Below, in pieces: positions 35,700-47,027 of a DNA stretch of 64,000 nucleotides. The stretch lies in the NCBI GenBank assembly GCA_947034895.1, contig OX344763.1, positions 6,326,501 through 6,390,500 of the forward strand. Reading direction: 5' to 3'. The DNA is from Rhytidiadelphus loreus (lineage: Eukaryota; Streptophyta; Bryopsida; Hypnales; Hylocomiaceae). Numbering within the stretch: the stretch's first letter is position 1; the number at the start of each line of letters is the position of its first letter. The position numbers and the translations under genes were made by a program. The notes beneath the pieces are model-generated. The model searched no databases and was not told where the DNA came from. It was given only the letters and a program-made list of their open reading frames with translations.

Positions 35700-38600
35700 A
35701 TAGCACAAAATAGGGGGCAATTTTTTTTTAAATTACCTAGCATTCATCTTGCATGTTCCACTTGTAGATTAGGTTTAGCAACTTGCAAAGATATATATTG
35801 CCTATTTGTGCTATTCAAAGAATTTTGTGGAATGTGAAATATAACTTTAGTACTTTTGGCATCCATAATTATCGTTACATTCTTGCATAATGTCAATCTA
35901 GCATACCCAATTTCAATTTTTGAAAGCAAAACTTCAAATTTGGTTAACTTTTCAAGTCAATTTTTATAGTTTTACATGATGATTTATTGAAAACAATTGG
36001 TGATGAATTTCAAAATTTTGATTGTGGGAATACATAGAAAATATTAATATCTAATATACACAGATCCTTCCTTATCAAAAAAAGATTCAAAATTCACACA
36101 AAAGAAAATTCAATGTTGGGTTTCCACATGCCCACATTTTATAGAATAGATAGTTTGTAGCTGAATTTTGGTATTTGACCTTCAAACTACAACTAGGCTT
36201 GTACTTTGGAAGTTAAAAATAGTTTGACCTTGGTGCATATACTAAATATAGGATAATTCAATGTAACTAATATAGGAAGTTCAAGTACTTCATACATCTT
36301 TAAAAGAAAAATTTAAATGACCGTGTGTAATAATAAAAATGAGCATCATCAATCCGACATTAAAAACAACGCATTGAGTATTTTATTATCTTTTAATTGT
36401 CGTTACATTAGAACTTAACCCCTAATTGATTAAAGAGTTCACTTTGAACTTGGGCGGAATTTGGGCAAACTCTATTGATTTTGTAATTTCAAAATTATGC
36501 ATGAAATTTTTTTGGATGGATGCTAAACATCCCAATCTGCATATAAAGTTTTGTTTCATGTCATTCCAATAAATATTGTAAAAGTTTTTATTTTTGTTTT
36601 TTTATGTCAAAGAAGGTAGTTAGAAATATTGATTAATTTAACTAAGTGCGCGGATCGATACCTACTCAAAAACATTTGAGCCTCTATCACACTTGCCATC
36701 ACTGCAACTACACCACTTCCTTCCTCTAGGCTTGTACTTTGACACTATTAACAAAACCCACTACAATCCATGGTAAGAGTGTAAGACTAAGACTTCCCAT
36801 GATTTCTAGTGCTATAGCATGTACCATGCTTTACCAAGATAACTACACCTAATTGTGTCCAAATAAGCAATTGAACATTGTATGTAAGATGACTAAAGCT
36901 CCTAGCTTCTAGCTATTTTGTGCTTCTATAATACTAAAATGTATTCCATTCCTTAATCTATGTTATCTTATATTTATTTCTAGAAAAGAAAAAGCTTTGT
37001 GGATAACCAATTAATTGCCTATTTTTTTGGTTGGATTTTCATTAAAGTTCAAGGAGTATTCTAAATTCTCTTTCTATGCATTTTTTGAATATTGTAGGAA
37101 TCAACTACAGATCTTCAAAGTGCTAAAAATATGTAGCAATTCTAAGACCTTATGTTTCCAAGCACCACAACAAACATATTCAATACCTCAAAGACATCTA
37201 TAGTTTCCAATCTCCAATTTGTATTGGACCAACAAAGTCGCAACTTTGCAAGGGGGGGTAATTTGATTGTGTTTATAAGGTAAGTGCACCTGATTGTGTC
37301 TTGCTTGCAAAAAATTTCCATCTAGATTCTTGTTAAGAATGTAGAGCCATCATGCATGAGAGCCTAGGGACAATTTTAAATACACCTATTTTCAACACTA
37401 TAAAAATATATCATTTATTTATATGTAGTCAAAAAAATGTATTCTACAATCACTTAGAATCATGATAATTTAGAATCCTAATCAACAAGATCCAACAATT
37501 GCTTTCACAATTCAATAATGGAATCTATGTTCAAATTCTTATTGGGATAGATTATAGTGTTGTTACCTTATGTGTTTTGGGTATTGAGTGTGGGTGTTGG
37601 GATTTGATTGAAGATGCCTTAACTAGGCAAAGAGAAGCAAATTGGAGATGTAAGTTCTATATAGTAAATGTGGATTCTCTAATACATTGGCTATTCAATA
37701 TTGCATGATGAGGATTGAAGTCATAATATGTAATTGGTCCAATCTTCATCATATACATTATATTTGGAGTGTTTTAGGCCAAATTTATCTTTGGAAAATG
37801 TAATCAACCAAAGTATCTCTATATTTTTTGACTTTTAGCTTGTTTTAAAAGAACTTGTCCAATATCTAAATTTGAATTCCCTTGTATTTGTTCAAAGTAC
37901 ACTTGGATGCACTTCTACCAATAGTATTTTCAAATTCTAATTATATACAAGTCAAAAGTTCAAAATGCATTTTGAGAGTCAATATACACAAGGCGCAAAC
38001 TTGTCCTACAAAGTGGGCTCTACGGGGTGAATTTTGTGTTATATGGGATACTCATAAAATGAAGCCCCCCCCCCTATTTTGTGTTGTGTCAATTTTTTGT
38101 TCTTCTCTCGTACTGTAGCTCATTTGGGACCTTCTGATTGGAAATATGAATTCAAAATTTGCATTTTTTTTTTTCATGTGTGAAAAAAAATTAAAAATTC
38201 CTATGTAAATAATTTCCCCTGGGGTAAGTTACACAAATTCCCATGGGGTAAGTTAAATTCACCGTCCAATATACCGGTTGGACTGACAATGCTCTCACCC
38301 ACCCACCAAGACTAGTTGGTCCCTAGAGTACAATACTGCTCTATCAATGTCAATCATTATCTTACACTCGTATTCATTTTGCATGAACGGAATCTCTCAT
38401 TGCCGAAAGGGATCATTTCAGGGACAGACTTTCAGAGGTAAGAAGTAAGTTCTCAAGCTTTTGCAAGTACTGAAAGCTTTGAACTTATCAATACAAGAAG
38501 CTTCAAGACTTTTGCTAAGGAGAGTTTTCTGTACCTAAGATAATAAGGAAGCCAACCCATTTGCAACGATTTAAGAAATTACGTGTATCTGGAGTGCGGG

Positions 38601-39121
38601 TTTCTGGAGTGGGGGAATTTTTCCATGTATAATAATAGAGTGTGGAAGGATTCCATAATTTTTCAGATTATTTTTTAGTCAAAGCATAATTACTCTTAAG
38701 CTAAAGATTCTCTTCAATCCATACCAGTCATACAGATCTTCCTATTCCCATCCAAGGATTGGTTGCAATACCAATAGACTTGTAGCCAATCATCATGTGC
38801 CGCAATGTCACCAAAAACTCCGCTACGATTGCACCAGGGACTACACCATAATGGATCACTACTCATCTCTATCTGCACAGAAAGAGAGCATCTTACACTG
38901 CCAAAATGGGGGAGGGGTTTCGATCAGGAACAAGTTGGCACCCTAAACCCTTGAATGATTTACTACCCCCACCATGATTTCTCCAAACTCGTCAAGAATG
39001 AATTGAACAGGAGCGAGAGGAATGCATGCAACTCATCCCAACTCCATCAATCTCCATCATCGTCGTTCTCATGGGTCCAGAAGCTAAAATATCTGCACCT
39101 CAAAGTAACACACTCCTCCTA
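35700..39121. other. AT-rich spacer with repeat fragments
   Basis: Includes CTTAACCCCTAATTGATTAAAG near 36414, a possible solitary end of the TTAA family, and AAGATAACTACACCTAATTG near 36838, a possible end of the GGTAACTACACCT family. A related segment lies at 37010-37150. Poly-C tracts and a GGGGTAAGTTA direct repeat occur at 38060-38260. No gene recognised. Confidence 0.45.
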
Positions 39122-39639
39122 CTAGTGGCAACACCTATCTATAGCTCTCCAAGATATCAAGCTTCTTAAGAGAGTGTCACTTTTAGGTGCACGTACGCCC
39201 TTTCGTACCTTGTCTTGCCTTGCCGAACTGTAGCATCCATCCAGATTCTCTGAACTGAAGTTTAAGTTATTAGACAAGTGGGACAATACGCATGTGCACA
39301 GCTCCCTGCAAACGTACGTAGGTAGGTCGTCATTCGTGAAGTATCTTTTACCTACGCTGCCTGCCAGGAATGAATCCGTCCTGCCGTGCAGAAACAGAAC
39401 TACTGAATGGCTCCGGCTCGGCTCGGCTCTGCAAAGGGTAAGTGTAAGTGGGAGACTGGGAGTGGCCAAGTCTTGACAGAACAGACTGGGAGAGGCAAGT
39501 GGGCACACTATACTCACCCTTTCACCCGTCCTGTGCCGTGCACAAGAGCAAGATAACGTTGTTTACTTTACCAATGGAGTGCCTTTGGCATCCTTTGAAA
39601 ATGGGACTTCTACTTCCAGTCAACAAAATTGTCTTAGTG
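39122..39639. other. GC-richer island, no identifiable gene
   Basis: A 131-codon minus-strand frame (39517-39122) is Ser/Leu/Cys-rich and unlike any family I know. The opposite strand is also partly open, which is typical of GC-richer non-coding DNA. It may be a remnant promoter or exon of a lost gene. Confidence 0.35.
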
Positions 39640-39829
39640 ATGGCTACTAGGGTCAACCCTAATCTTGAAAGTAGGAAACTGACAAGGCCATTCCTAGCTT
39701 CTACTGTAGGAATGTATAATATCTTCCCAACATGAAAGACAATGGCTCCTAGGGTCAACCCTAATCTTGAAAGTAAGAAATCCTTCTACTGTAGGTGTCT
39801 AGCAAAGTATAATATCTTCTCAACATGGA
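39640..39829. repeat. Tandem duplication of about 90-100 bp
   Basis: ATGGCTMCTAGGGTCAACCC, then TAATCTTGAAAGTARGAAA and finally CTTCTACTGTAGG..TATAATATCTTCYCAACATG occurs at 39640-39736 and again at 39742-39829. The second copy lacks a short internal piece. Confidence 0.85.
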
Positions 39830-40751
39830 GAGGAACTTTGTCTAGTCATACAACGTTACAATGAATTCACAAAAAAATGATTTGAGTGACATCTTGACAA
39901 TCTACTCAATGCTTTTGAGCTGAAGTGGATGTCAACCTTTGGAAGTGTCACTGGTAACTAAGGTGAACCAACCTGTGACCCCCCCCCCCTTTTCTCAATT
40001 CCGTCCTCTGTACCTTAGAGCAAAAATGTACATTGTTGGTATATGGGGACACAATTGGGATAAGGGTGGTGTTTTTAGTTGTTAATTTTAACGAATTTGC
40101 AATGCAATTTGGTCTAAGATACGATGCACGTTAACACGGCTTGATATAAGAAAATCAAGATTTGCAATGCCCATCACCCTTTAGATCAATTCAATGCTTG
40201 TATTAATTTCACTTCATTGCCAAATGTTTGGAGGGGAGTAATCCACACATGCCAAATTTGTCAACATGAGCAAAATATTGCCTAGTAATGAAATGTGGAT
40301 GATCATCCATGTATAAAAAATTTGAATAGAAAATTTACAAACATATTGTCTAAGGATTGAATTTTCATGCTAAAGATATACTTGAGAGAGTATTTTACCA
40401 AAAATGCTCAAATTACTATTTTAATAAGATTTTATTTAATCCTGAAACAACATATCTAAATGGAAGGGTTGGATTTTCATAGAATCTTCATGAAAACTCC
40501 TCCAATACTCAATTATATGTGAACTTCCTTGATGTCATTCTCTTTGTCTTCACAAGATACATCTATCAAGCCTTAGATTTTGAATCACATTTTGAACTCA
40601 GAGATTTTACATTAAAAGGTTTGATAAATATTTTGAATAGTGGCTTTGAGGTTGTCCTTGGCCTTGAAGAGGGCAAAAGCTCATCATTGATTGGTCATTT
40701 GAACAAGCTACATGATATCCATTTACCCCCTAAAGTTTTGTCATGTTTAGA
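39830..40751. other. AT-rich spacer, no gene recognised
   Basis: The 96-codon frame at 40519-40809 runs into the neighbouring MITE and is not a supported gene. Confidence 0.45.
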
Positions 40752-41314
40752 CTCAGGGAGGTCACTTAGTTCTACTACAACAAACCACGTGCGAACAAGT
40801 GGTTTCTAATAAACTATAATTTCAATCTAAAATTTTGACCATTGTTTAATTATGACTATAGATTTCTATTGCCAAAATTTCCAACTCAAATCAAATATGA
40901 AATGATTTCTAGAAGAGGTTGAAAACGAACTAAAATAGCATGTTTTTCAACTCAAATAATTATAGAGAACACATTTAGATGACCATTGAATCAATATTCA
41001 ACTCAAAATAAGCTTTCAATAGAGAGTTATTTTTAAGAATTTTTTGTTCATTTTTTAGACAATTTTTTCTTATATAATTAGGGGTGTGAAAGTTATTTTT
41101 CAGTTCTGTAGTGTATCTTTTTACTTCAAAAATTTGTAACTAATTATTATTAACAAATAAAAATATCAATAATTCAAAACATAAACTTTCAAAGTAGAAA
41201 AATCTATTCATATTTTTCTTATTTTGTTTTATTTAAAATTCAAAAAGTATATAGGGGGTCCAAAGTTTTGTTCGCACGTGGTTTCAAATGGACACTCTAA
41301 GTGACCTCCCCGAG
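40752..41314. mobile_element. MITE with 47-bp TIRs and 8-bp TGTTTAGA duplication, copy 1
   Basis: The termini CTCAGGGAGGTCACTTAG (left) and CTCGGGGAGGTCACTTAG (right, read inversely) match at 17 of 18 bases. After 12 unmatched bases at each end the match resumes with AAACCACGTGCGAACAA, so the TIRs span about 47 bp and contain a CACGTG G-box. TGTTTAGA flanks both sides exactly (40744-40751 and 41315-41322). The 8-bp duplication suggests the hAT superfamily. The 563-bp element has no open frame. A second copy lies at 47459-48027. Confidence 0.93.
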
Positions 41315-42151
41315 TGTTTAGAGGCTCCAAACTATAGCAAAATACTAAGCTCCAAAGCAAGGCTAAAATCTTCACCTATATTTATTTTTCAACAAATTCA
41401 AATGTAGGATCCTCTATTTAAATTATTAGATTACACCCTCCCAAAATTTCAAAATAAGAATCTTTATCAATTGCAAGATCATGATGCTTGGATTTCAAAA
41501 AGAAGTATTTTCAATTCTTCCCCAATGGTTACATTTCATCTTTCAAACTTTTTAATTGCCCCCCAAATGTGTAGATCCTGCAACTTGCAACTCTCTATAA
41601 TATTTTGAAGAAACAAGTTGGGAATACATATAAAAAATTTCAACAAGAAATCAATTTCATATTCATGCTTGAAAAAAATAGTAAGTAGAAAGAAATAGAG
41701 AATGATTTAAAATACTAAAATTGTTGAGACAAAAGTAAGACAAAAGTCCAAATGTTCATCCTTGGAATTTTGTGTAAAAAAGGGCACAATAGTTTGACCT
41801 CTGATGAATGCCTTTATAAAAAAAAAAGTTTAAAGCTAGACAGTGATTCACATTGTACCAAAAAGGCTAGTTTCCACAATGGCCAACCTTCCCTTACAAG
41901 GTTAACCCTAAAAGGATATGCTAGCCACCGTAAAAATCAATCTTTTGGGTACTGTGTGAATCATTTGCTTCACAAAAAAACCAAGAGCACTCATTGAAGG
42001 TCAACCTACTCTTGGAGACCTTACCTTTTTCACACAAACTTCCAGGGAGGAACATGTCTGCACTCTTTTGCCTTCCATGTAAGGATTCTCTGTCCTCCAT
42101 CGGCCAGTGCCGGCAGGGTTAGGATTAGGGTTTCGCCATTTCGTCCCCAAG
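41315..42151. other. Spacer, no gene recognised
   Basis: AT-rich to about 42000, then GC-richer toward the fragment that follows. The short plus-strand frame at 41752-41997 has no supporting features. Confidence 0.4.
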
Positions 42152-42400
42152 TTAAATGGGATGGATGCGTTCCAAGTTCCAAGTTCCAAGTTCCAAGTCG
42201 TCATTTAGGGTTTCGAAGCCGAACTGCCGAATGATCTGGAAAGATCCTGTGACGCCGGACGCGAAGAACAGGAGCTCCAATTCCGGGTGCAACTTGACCA
42301 CCTGCTGCGTGGAGGACAGCATGAGGACAGGAATGGAAACCACGCTCCGCACTTAAGTTAATAGTTGCCTTTGCGGATATGCTTAATTTAAGTGCCGTGG
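42152..42400 (-). pseudogene. Possible exon fragment of an unrecognised gene
   Basis: On the minus strand a frame of about 65 codons has coding-like composition (GC-rich third positions) and a protein-like sequence with SIPVLMLSSTQQVVKLHPEL and GVTGSFQIIRQFGFETLN. I cannot name the family. No start, splice partner or neighbouring exon was found within several kb, so it looks like an isolated fragment, perhaps captured or left by deletion. On the right it ends near a heptamer microsatellite. Confidence 0.35.
42170..42197 (+). repeat. (TTCCAAG)4 microsatellite
   Basis: Four perfect tandem copies of TTCCAAG at 42170-42197. Confidence 0.95.
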
Positions 42401-42989
42401 GTCCGCAGTGCACGCACTGCAGTCAGTCTGTTGGATAGACAGACCTTATAGGAGTGACATCAATCCGCGTCTGCAGCAATCGTCGCTGATGAGTGATGAA
42501 TCTGGGTGTTCAGTTGAGTTCAGTGTTTTGCGGGGGAGGAATTGGACGGTGACTTCGAGATTGAGCTCTGACCTAACTTACTGTGTTGTTGTTTGTTTGC
42601 TGTTGCTGGTTTGTTTTTTTGTTGTTGTTTTGACACAATTGAAACAGAATTTCATTGCAAAGATAAAGTTACAAGTGGCCTGCAGGAGTTGTTGTTGGTT
42701 TGGAGACTGAAACTGAACTGAACGTCAGTTACGTTATTACTGTTGTTGCTTGAAAGTAAGTAATAAAAGTGCACGGAATTCTGACCCTGGCTTTTCGCTA
42801 ACCGGCCCTGGCTTGCAGCACGGTATTCTTGCCTAAAATCAGTACAGTACTGCTTTAACTTATTCACGAGAGCCTAGCAGCAGCCAGCAGCACAAAGTTT
42901 TTGAAATTTCAGAGGAGGAGAAGAAGAAGGGTAGCTCCGGTCAGAAAGACCGGCGGGAATGGAGCGTCTATTGGGAATGGCTCAACTAT
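42401..42989. other. GC-richer spacer, no gene recognised
   Basis: Contains T/G-rich runs (TTGTTGTTTG type, 42585-42640). The 100-codon frame at 42408-42710 depends on these low-complexity runs and has no motif. Confidence 0.4.
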
Positions 42990-43226
42990 CTTATAAGACT
43001 CATGGACTTAGATGGTGAATTCCATCTTTGATCCTTGGTTAGGAGGTAGATTAGATTCTATGATAAAGAGCCGACATGTTCCTTTCCTGAGAAATTTCTC
43101 AGATCCTCATATGATAACAAAGTAGTTATTGCACCTTCAACCATAGTTGGGTGAACTATGGTGGTAAGCACCTTGCTAACGTCCGGGTTTGAACTCATGA
43201 CCACCTCACTAGCCATTGTGCTAAGG
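42990..43226 (-). repeat. Dispersed SINE-like repeat, copy 1
   Basis: The minus strand reads CTTAGCACAATGGCTAGTGA (A-box-like), then GGTCATGAGTTCAAACCCGG (B-box-like), about 25 bases apart. It continues for about 200 bases to GATGGAATTCACCATCTAAG and GTCCATGAG. A clearly related copy lies on the plus strand at 61437-61672. The box-like motifs and short length suggest a tRNA-derived SINE, but no poly-A tail or target duplication was confirmed. Confidence 0.6.
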
Positions 43227-44570
43227 TCAAAGCCATTGGTAAACGACTGCAAGCGCCTTTTGAAATTTCACAAATAATCTCATGTGGAAACCGCGTGCAA
43301 GATGAAGATGCTTGTTTTAAGGTATACGACCTGTTTCCAACTAGGCCTCCATTTGCACGAAATAGGATACCTATTTTCATGCACGAGGGGAATACGATGT
43401 TGACTGGGGCCTTCATTATTGTGTGATGAATAACACATTGACACCTATAGTAACGAAGTTGCCATGACAAGTTTTTAGTTTAGCGCTTCTTGAAAATAGG
43501 TTTGTCTGTAGATTGAAAACAAGTCGGTTTGTAATCTAGCTACACTTCCTTGATTTCTACTAATTCCAAACTTGATGGAATATTAACAAAAAATAGTGCA
43601 ATCTTCATTTATTTGTATTCCTTGATTGGAGAAAATCATCACCCCACCACCGTTGCTCAATCGAGCATATGCTAAAATGTTTAGCATTGTTGGCTCTAAT
43701 TGTTGGAAATATGTCATATTCCTCGTGTTATTATTAAGTACTCATTTCATCATGAAATGATTATTTAGTTGGACAAAATGTCCAGGATTTTTGGCTGAAA
43801 ATAATGTTACTTCAACTTGTATTGGGTTGTAAGTAGAGTTTGGTGCACTCTTGTGGTCTTTAAACTTTGAGTTTAGAGTCCTTTTCAAAGTATAGTCTTA
43901 AACTTATTGCAAAAAAATTAAAGGAAACTAGAAGATCATTTGGAGATAGAGGGATAAGTACTTACTAATTTTATCCATTTCAAAGTTGTATGGCATATTC
44001 TAATAAGAAAAATTTGGCAAATCTTTGACATGTGGCCCTGGCTCAAATGGACTTGGTGGAATGCTTTCCAAAAATCACTTTAAAATCCTATACTTTCTAT
44101 GTTAATATGAGAAAGATGTCGATTTTGGGCAAAAAAATATACTTTGGAGTCTAGGGTTGATTTTAGCTATTGTAATTCTATTTGGGGCACTTTGAAAATA
44201 TCTATGGTTTAATCACTTAGGGGACAAATAATACATAAAAAAAATTATGAAATACTCATTGGCTTCCAACAAGATTCAATAAAAATTCAAACAATTTAAT
44301 AATATGAACAATGTTCGATTGCTTATTTAGGTTCAATTAGATGCAATTACTTTATCCATTATGCATCCCAAAAGTTGATAAGAGTTTGATAAAACTTCTA
44401 AAATAACCCAAATATTCATTGAGTTATTGCAATTTAGATTCAAATAAATTGCACAATTTTCACTCTATTTCATTTATTTTCTATATTAGAAATAATTTTT
44501 GAAATTGAATTACAAAATGTTGTTTTCACTCTATAGTTCAAAGTCCTAAGTATTCTAATATATATTCGGA
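43227..44570. other. Spacer, no gene recognised
   Basis: Becomes AT-rich after 43500. The minus-strand frame at 43195-43470 overlaps the SINE-like end and is not supported. Confidence 0.4.
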
Positions 44571-45450
44571 TTGACTATATAATCCCAAGACCATTTGTTT
44601 TTAAAAAAATACTCAAAATTGTCATTTTCAATGCAAACAACAAGTTTTTTTAAAGGATTTTTTTTATATCCAATAGTAGGATCTTATACTAAACTAGTAT
44701 GAAATGTGTGAAAGAAATTTCAAAAACTTTGAATGCATCGATTACAAGATACGAGCTTTTAAAGTGAAGAAAACGAGTTTCTTGCTCCTAGCTCGACTAG
44801 ATTATAAGGCTTTGAATCCTCTTAACTTAAAATTTGTGCACTAAAAATTGTGAATTAAATTAATTTTTTTATAATCAAGAATTGAGTTGAGATTTCAGAA
44901 AAAAAAATTCCCTCCAACCAATGATTTTCATTCTTTGAAAAATTGTAGGTACAAGATAGAAGTTAGAACTAAATTGTCAATAGTGCTAAGATGAAATTGA
45001 AACACATTCATTTCAACAATGAGATTGTTCTAGAAAGCAAACTAAACCATATGCAATTTTTTTGTTTCAAAAAATTGTTAAAATTGAGCTCATATATAGA
45101 TCAAATACTTTGTTTTCTCAAGAATTTGCTAAGATTGCTCGCAAAACAAGAAGCTTCATAACTTTCACATCACTTATCTTAATGGAATGAATCAAATATT
45201 TTCACATAGATAAAAAGACAATCTATATAAGAAACTAAAAAGATTAAAATTATTTCAATTTTGGGCTTATTGTAGCATAACTTTTGCTCCTAAGCACTAA
45301 AGGAAATAAAATTATATTCTCCCAAAGCTAATAAGTTTTTCTATCTTAAAAAGAAGTTTTAAAAAATCTTGAAAAAAATTTGAGAACATAGGTACCTGCC
45401 CTGAACCTTGAAGAATCCCTTGTGGAGACTCTTAAAACTTTAAGGGGTAA
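44571..45450 (+). mobile_element. TTAA-ended repeat family, copy (first of a head-to-tail pair)
   Basis: The degenerate left end TTGACTATATAATCCCAAGACC aligns with the family start TTAACCCCTAAAGTCCCAAGGCC. The CTCAAAATTGTCATTTTC block follows, then the right-hand landmarks CATAACTTTTGCTCC, ATATTCTCCCAAAGCTAATAAG, TTTTTCTATCTTAAAAA, GTACCTGCCCTGAACC and finally CTTTAAGGGGTAA. It is about 880 bp, non-coding, and immediately followed by another copy. Confidence 0.75.
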
Positions 45451-46352
45451 TTCTAAAGTCTAAAGGTCTTTTTTTGGTAAAAAAAAACATCCAAAACTGC
45501 CATTTCTATTGCACTAACTTAAGAAAATTGAAAACTGAAAATTTTGAATATTGACTCATAGAATCTTACACTAAACTTATATAAGAACATTTGGTCAAAT
45601 TTTGCATGAAGTTTAACCACATAGATTGGAAGATAATAGCATTTGAAGTGAAGAAAACTCTTAGAGGGGCATTGCAATTCTAGATAATAAGACTTTGAGT
45701 CCTCTTCACTTCATTTTTTTACACTATTGATGTTGATTTAAAAATAATAATATTGAAGAATTCAGTTGAGAGTCTTGGGAAAAAATTATCAATTTATTTG
45801 ATTTGATTTTCATCCTTCAGAAAATTGTTAAGTAGATTAGTAGAAGTAGGTTAGATATATTGAAAGAGAAATTAAATTGTTAATATTTCTAAGATGAAAT
45901 TAAAATACACAAATCCCAATGTTGATATTGTTCTAGCAAGCAAACTAAATCCTATAGATTTTTTTTTAAATTGTAAAAATTGAGTTCATAAACAAAGTCA
46001 ATACTTATATTTTCTACAATGATGCCTCTAAATGCTTGCAAAAGAAAGAAATTATAACTTTCTTGTCACTTATCCAAATGAAATTATTCAAAGATTTCCA
46101 AATAGAGAAAAATAATCAAAAGTAGTAATTTCAAGCTTTTATATTGCTTGGACTTGACTATTTTTAAATTTGGTTACATAACTTTTGCTCCCAAGCATCG
46201 ATTAGAATAAAAATATATTCTACCGAAGCTAATGTATTTTTCTATCTTACAAAAAAGTTTCAAAAAATCATACCTAAAATTGAGATCATGCATACAAGCC
46301 TATCCAAATCCCCATTTGTTTCTCAAGGAGACTTTGAGACTTTAAGAGTTAA
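45448..46352 (+). mobile_element. TTAA-ended repeat family, copy (second of a head-to-tail pair)
   Basis: It starts TAATTCTAAAGTCTAAAGG directly at the end of the preceding copy, sharing a few bases. It carries CCAAAACTGCCATTTCTATTG, CATAGAATCTTACAC, TAACCACATAGATTGGAAGA, CATAACTTTTGCTCCCAAGC, and ends GAGACTTTAAGAGTTAA. About 905 bp, no open frame. Confidence 0.8.
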
Positions 46353-47027
46353 GAAACCATTAACTTAAATTCTATCCTACCAAGGTGATGTGAAGTTCAT
46401 TCCATTGGTTGAAACATTTTTATTTTTTGAGATAAAAGGTAAATTCAATTCATATTACAAACATGCAACTTGGTTAAGACGACATTAATGTCTTTAGATT
46501 CAGTTTAAGAAAACAAATCTAGATTTTCTTTTAGTTGGTAACAATTTGAATTCATTGATTTGCTAAGGATTATTGATACATAATTATTTGTGATTTGACA
46601 ATTCTTTGTAAGGTCACACGTATTATAGTAGTCTATAAATTAAAATTATCAAAAGCTTATAATGGACAGATCCCATTATCATTATCAAACACTTACAACA
46701 ATTGAAATATATTTTCAAGACAAACTCTATAGTGGAGAAGGTAAGTTGCATCAAATGCCCAAAGAAAAAGACATACAATTTGCAAAAATGTGTGGGAAAT
46801 TAGATCAAATGGGAGGGTCTTGTAGATGTCATAATTGGGTGACTAACAACATCGAGCTATTTTACCTCCATTGGACTATTCACAATCAACACTATCTAAA
46901 ATGCAATGTTTGCATTTGGATAAAGTGTCATTTAGAAAAGATATTGATTATACAAAATGTATACAATTAAAACATGAGAGTCCATGAGAATCTATTATTG
47001 TTTTCTAGCACACTTAGAGCCAATGCT
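46353..47027. other. Spacer with one short unexplained open frame
   Basis: A plus-strand frame (46662-46970, 102 codons) contains paired Cys and His residues (a CRCH motif, and NVC further on), but the codon use is AT-rich like its surroundings and no family is recognised. It is most likely chance. Confidence 0.35.

Noticed and set aside
39122..39517. A 131-codon minus-strand frame as a gene
   Set aside because: No recognisable domain, no splice or start context, and the plus strand is also partly open.
46662..46970. A small Cys/His protein gene
   Set aside because: AT-rich codon use identical to the flanking repeats, no start context, and no zinc-finger spacing that matches a known family.
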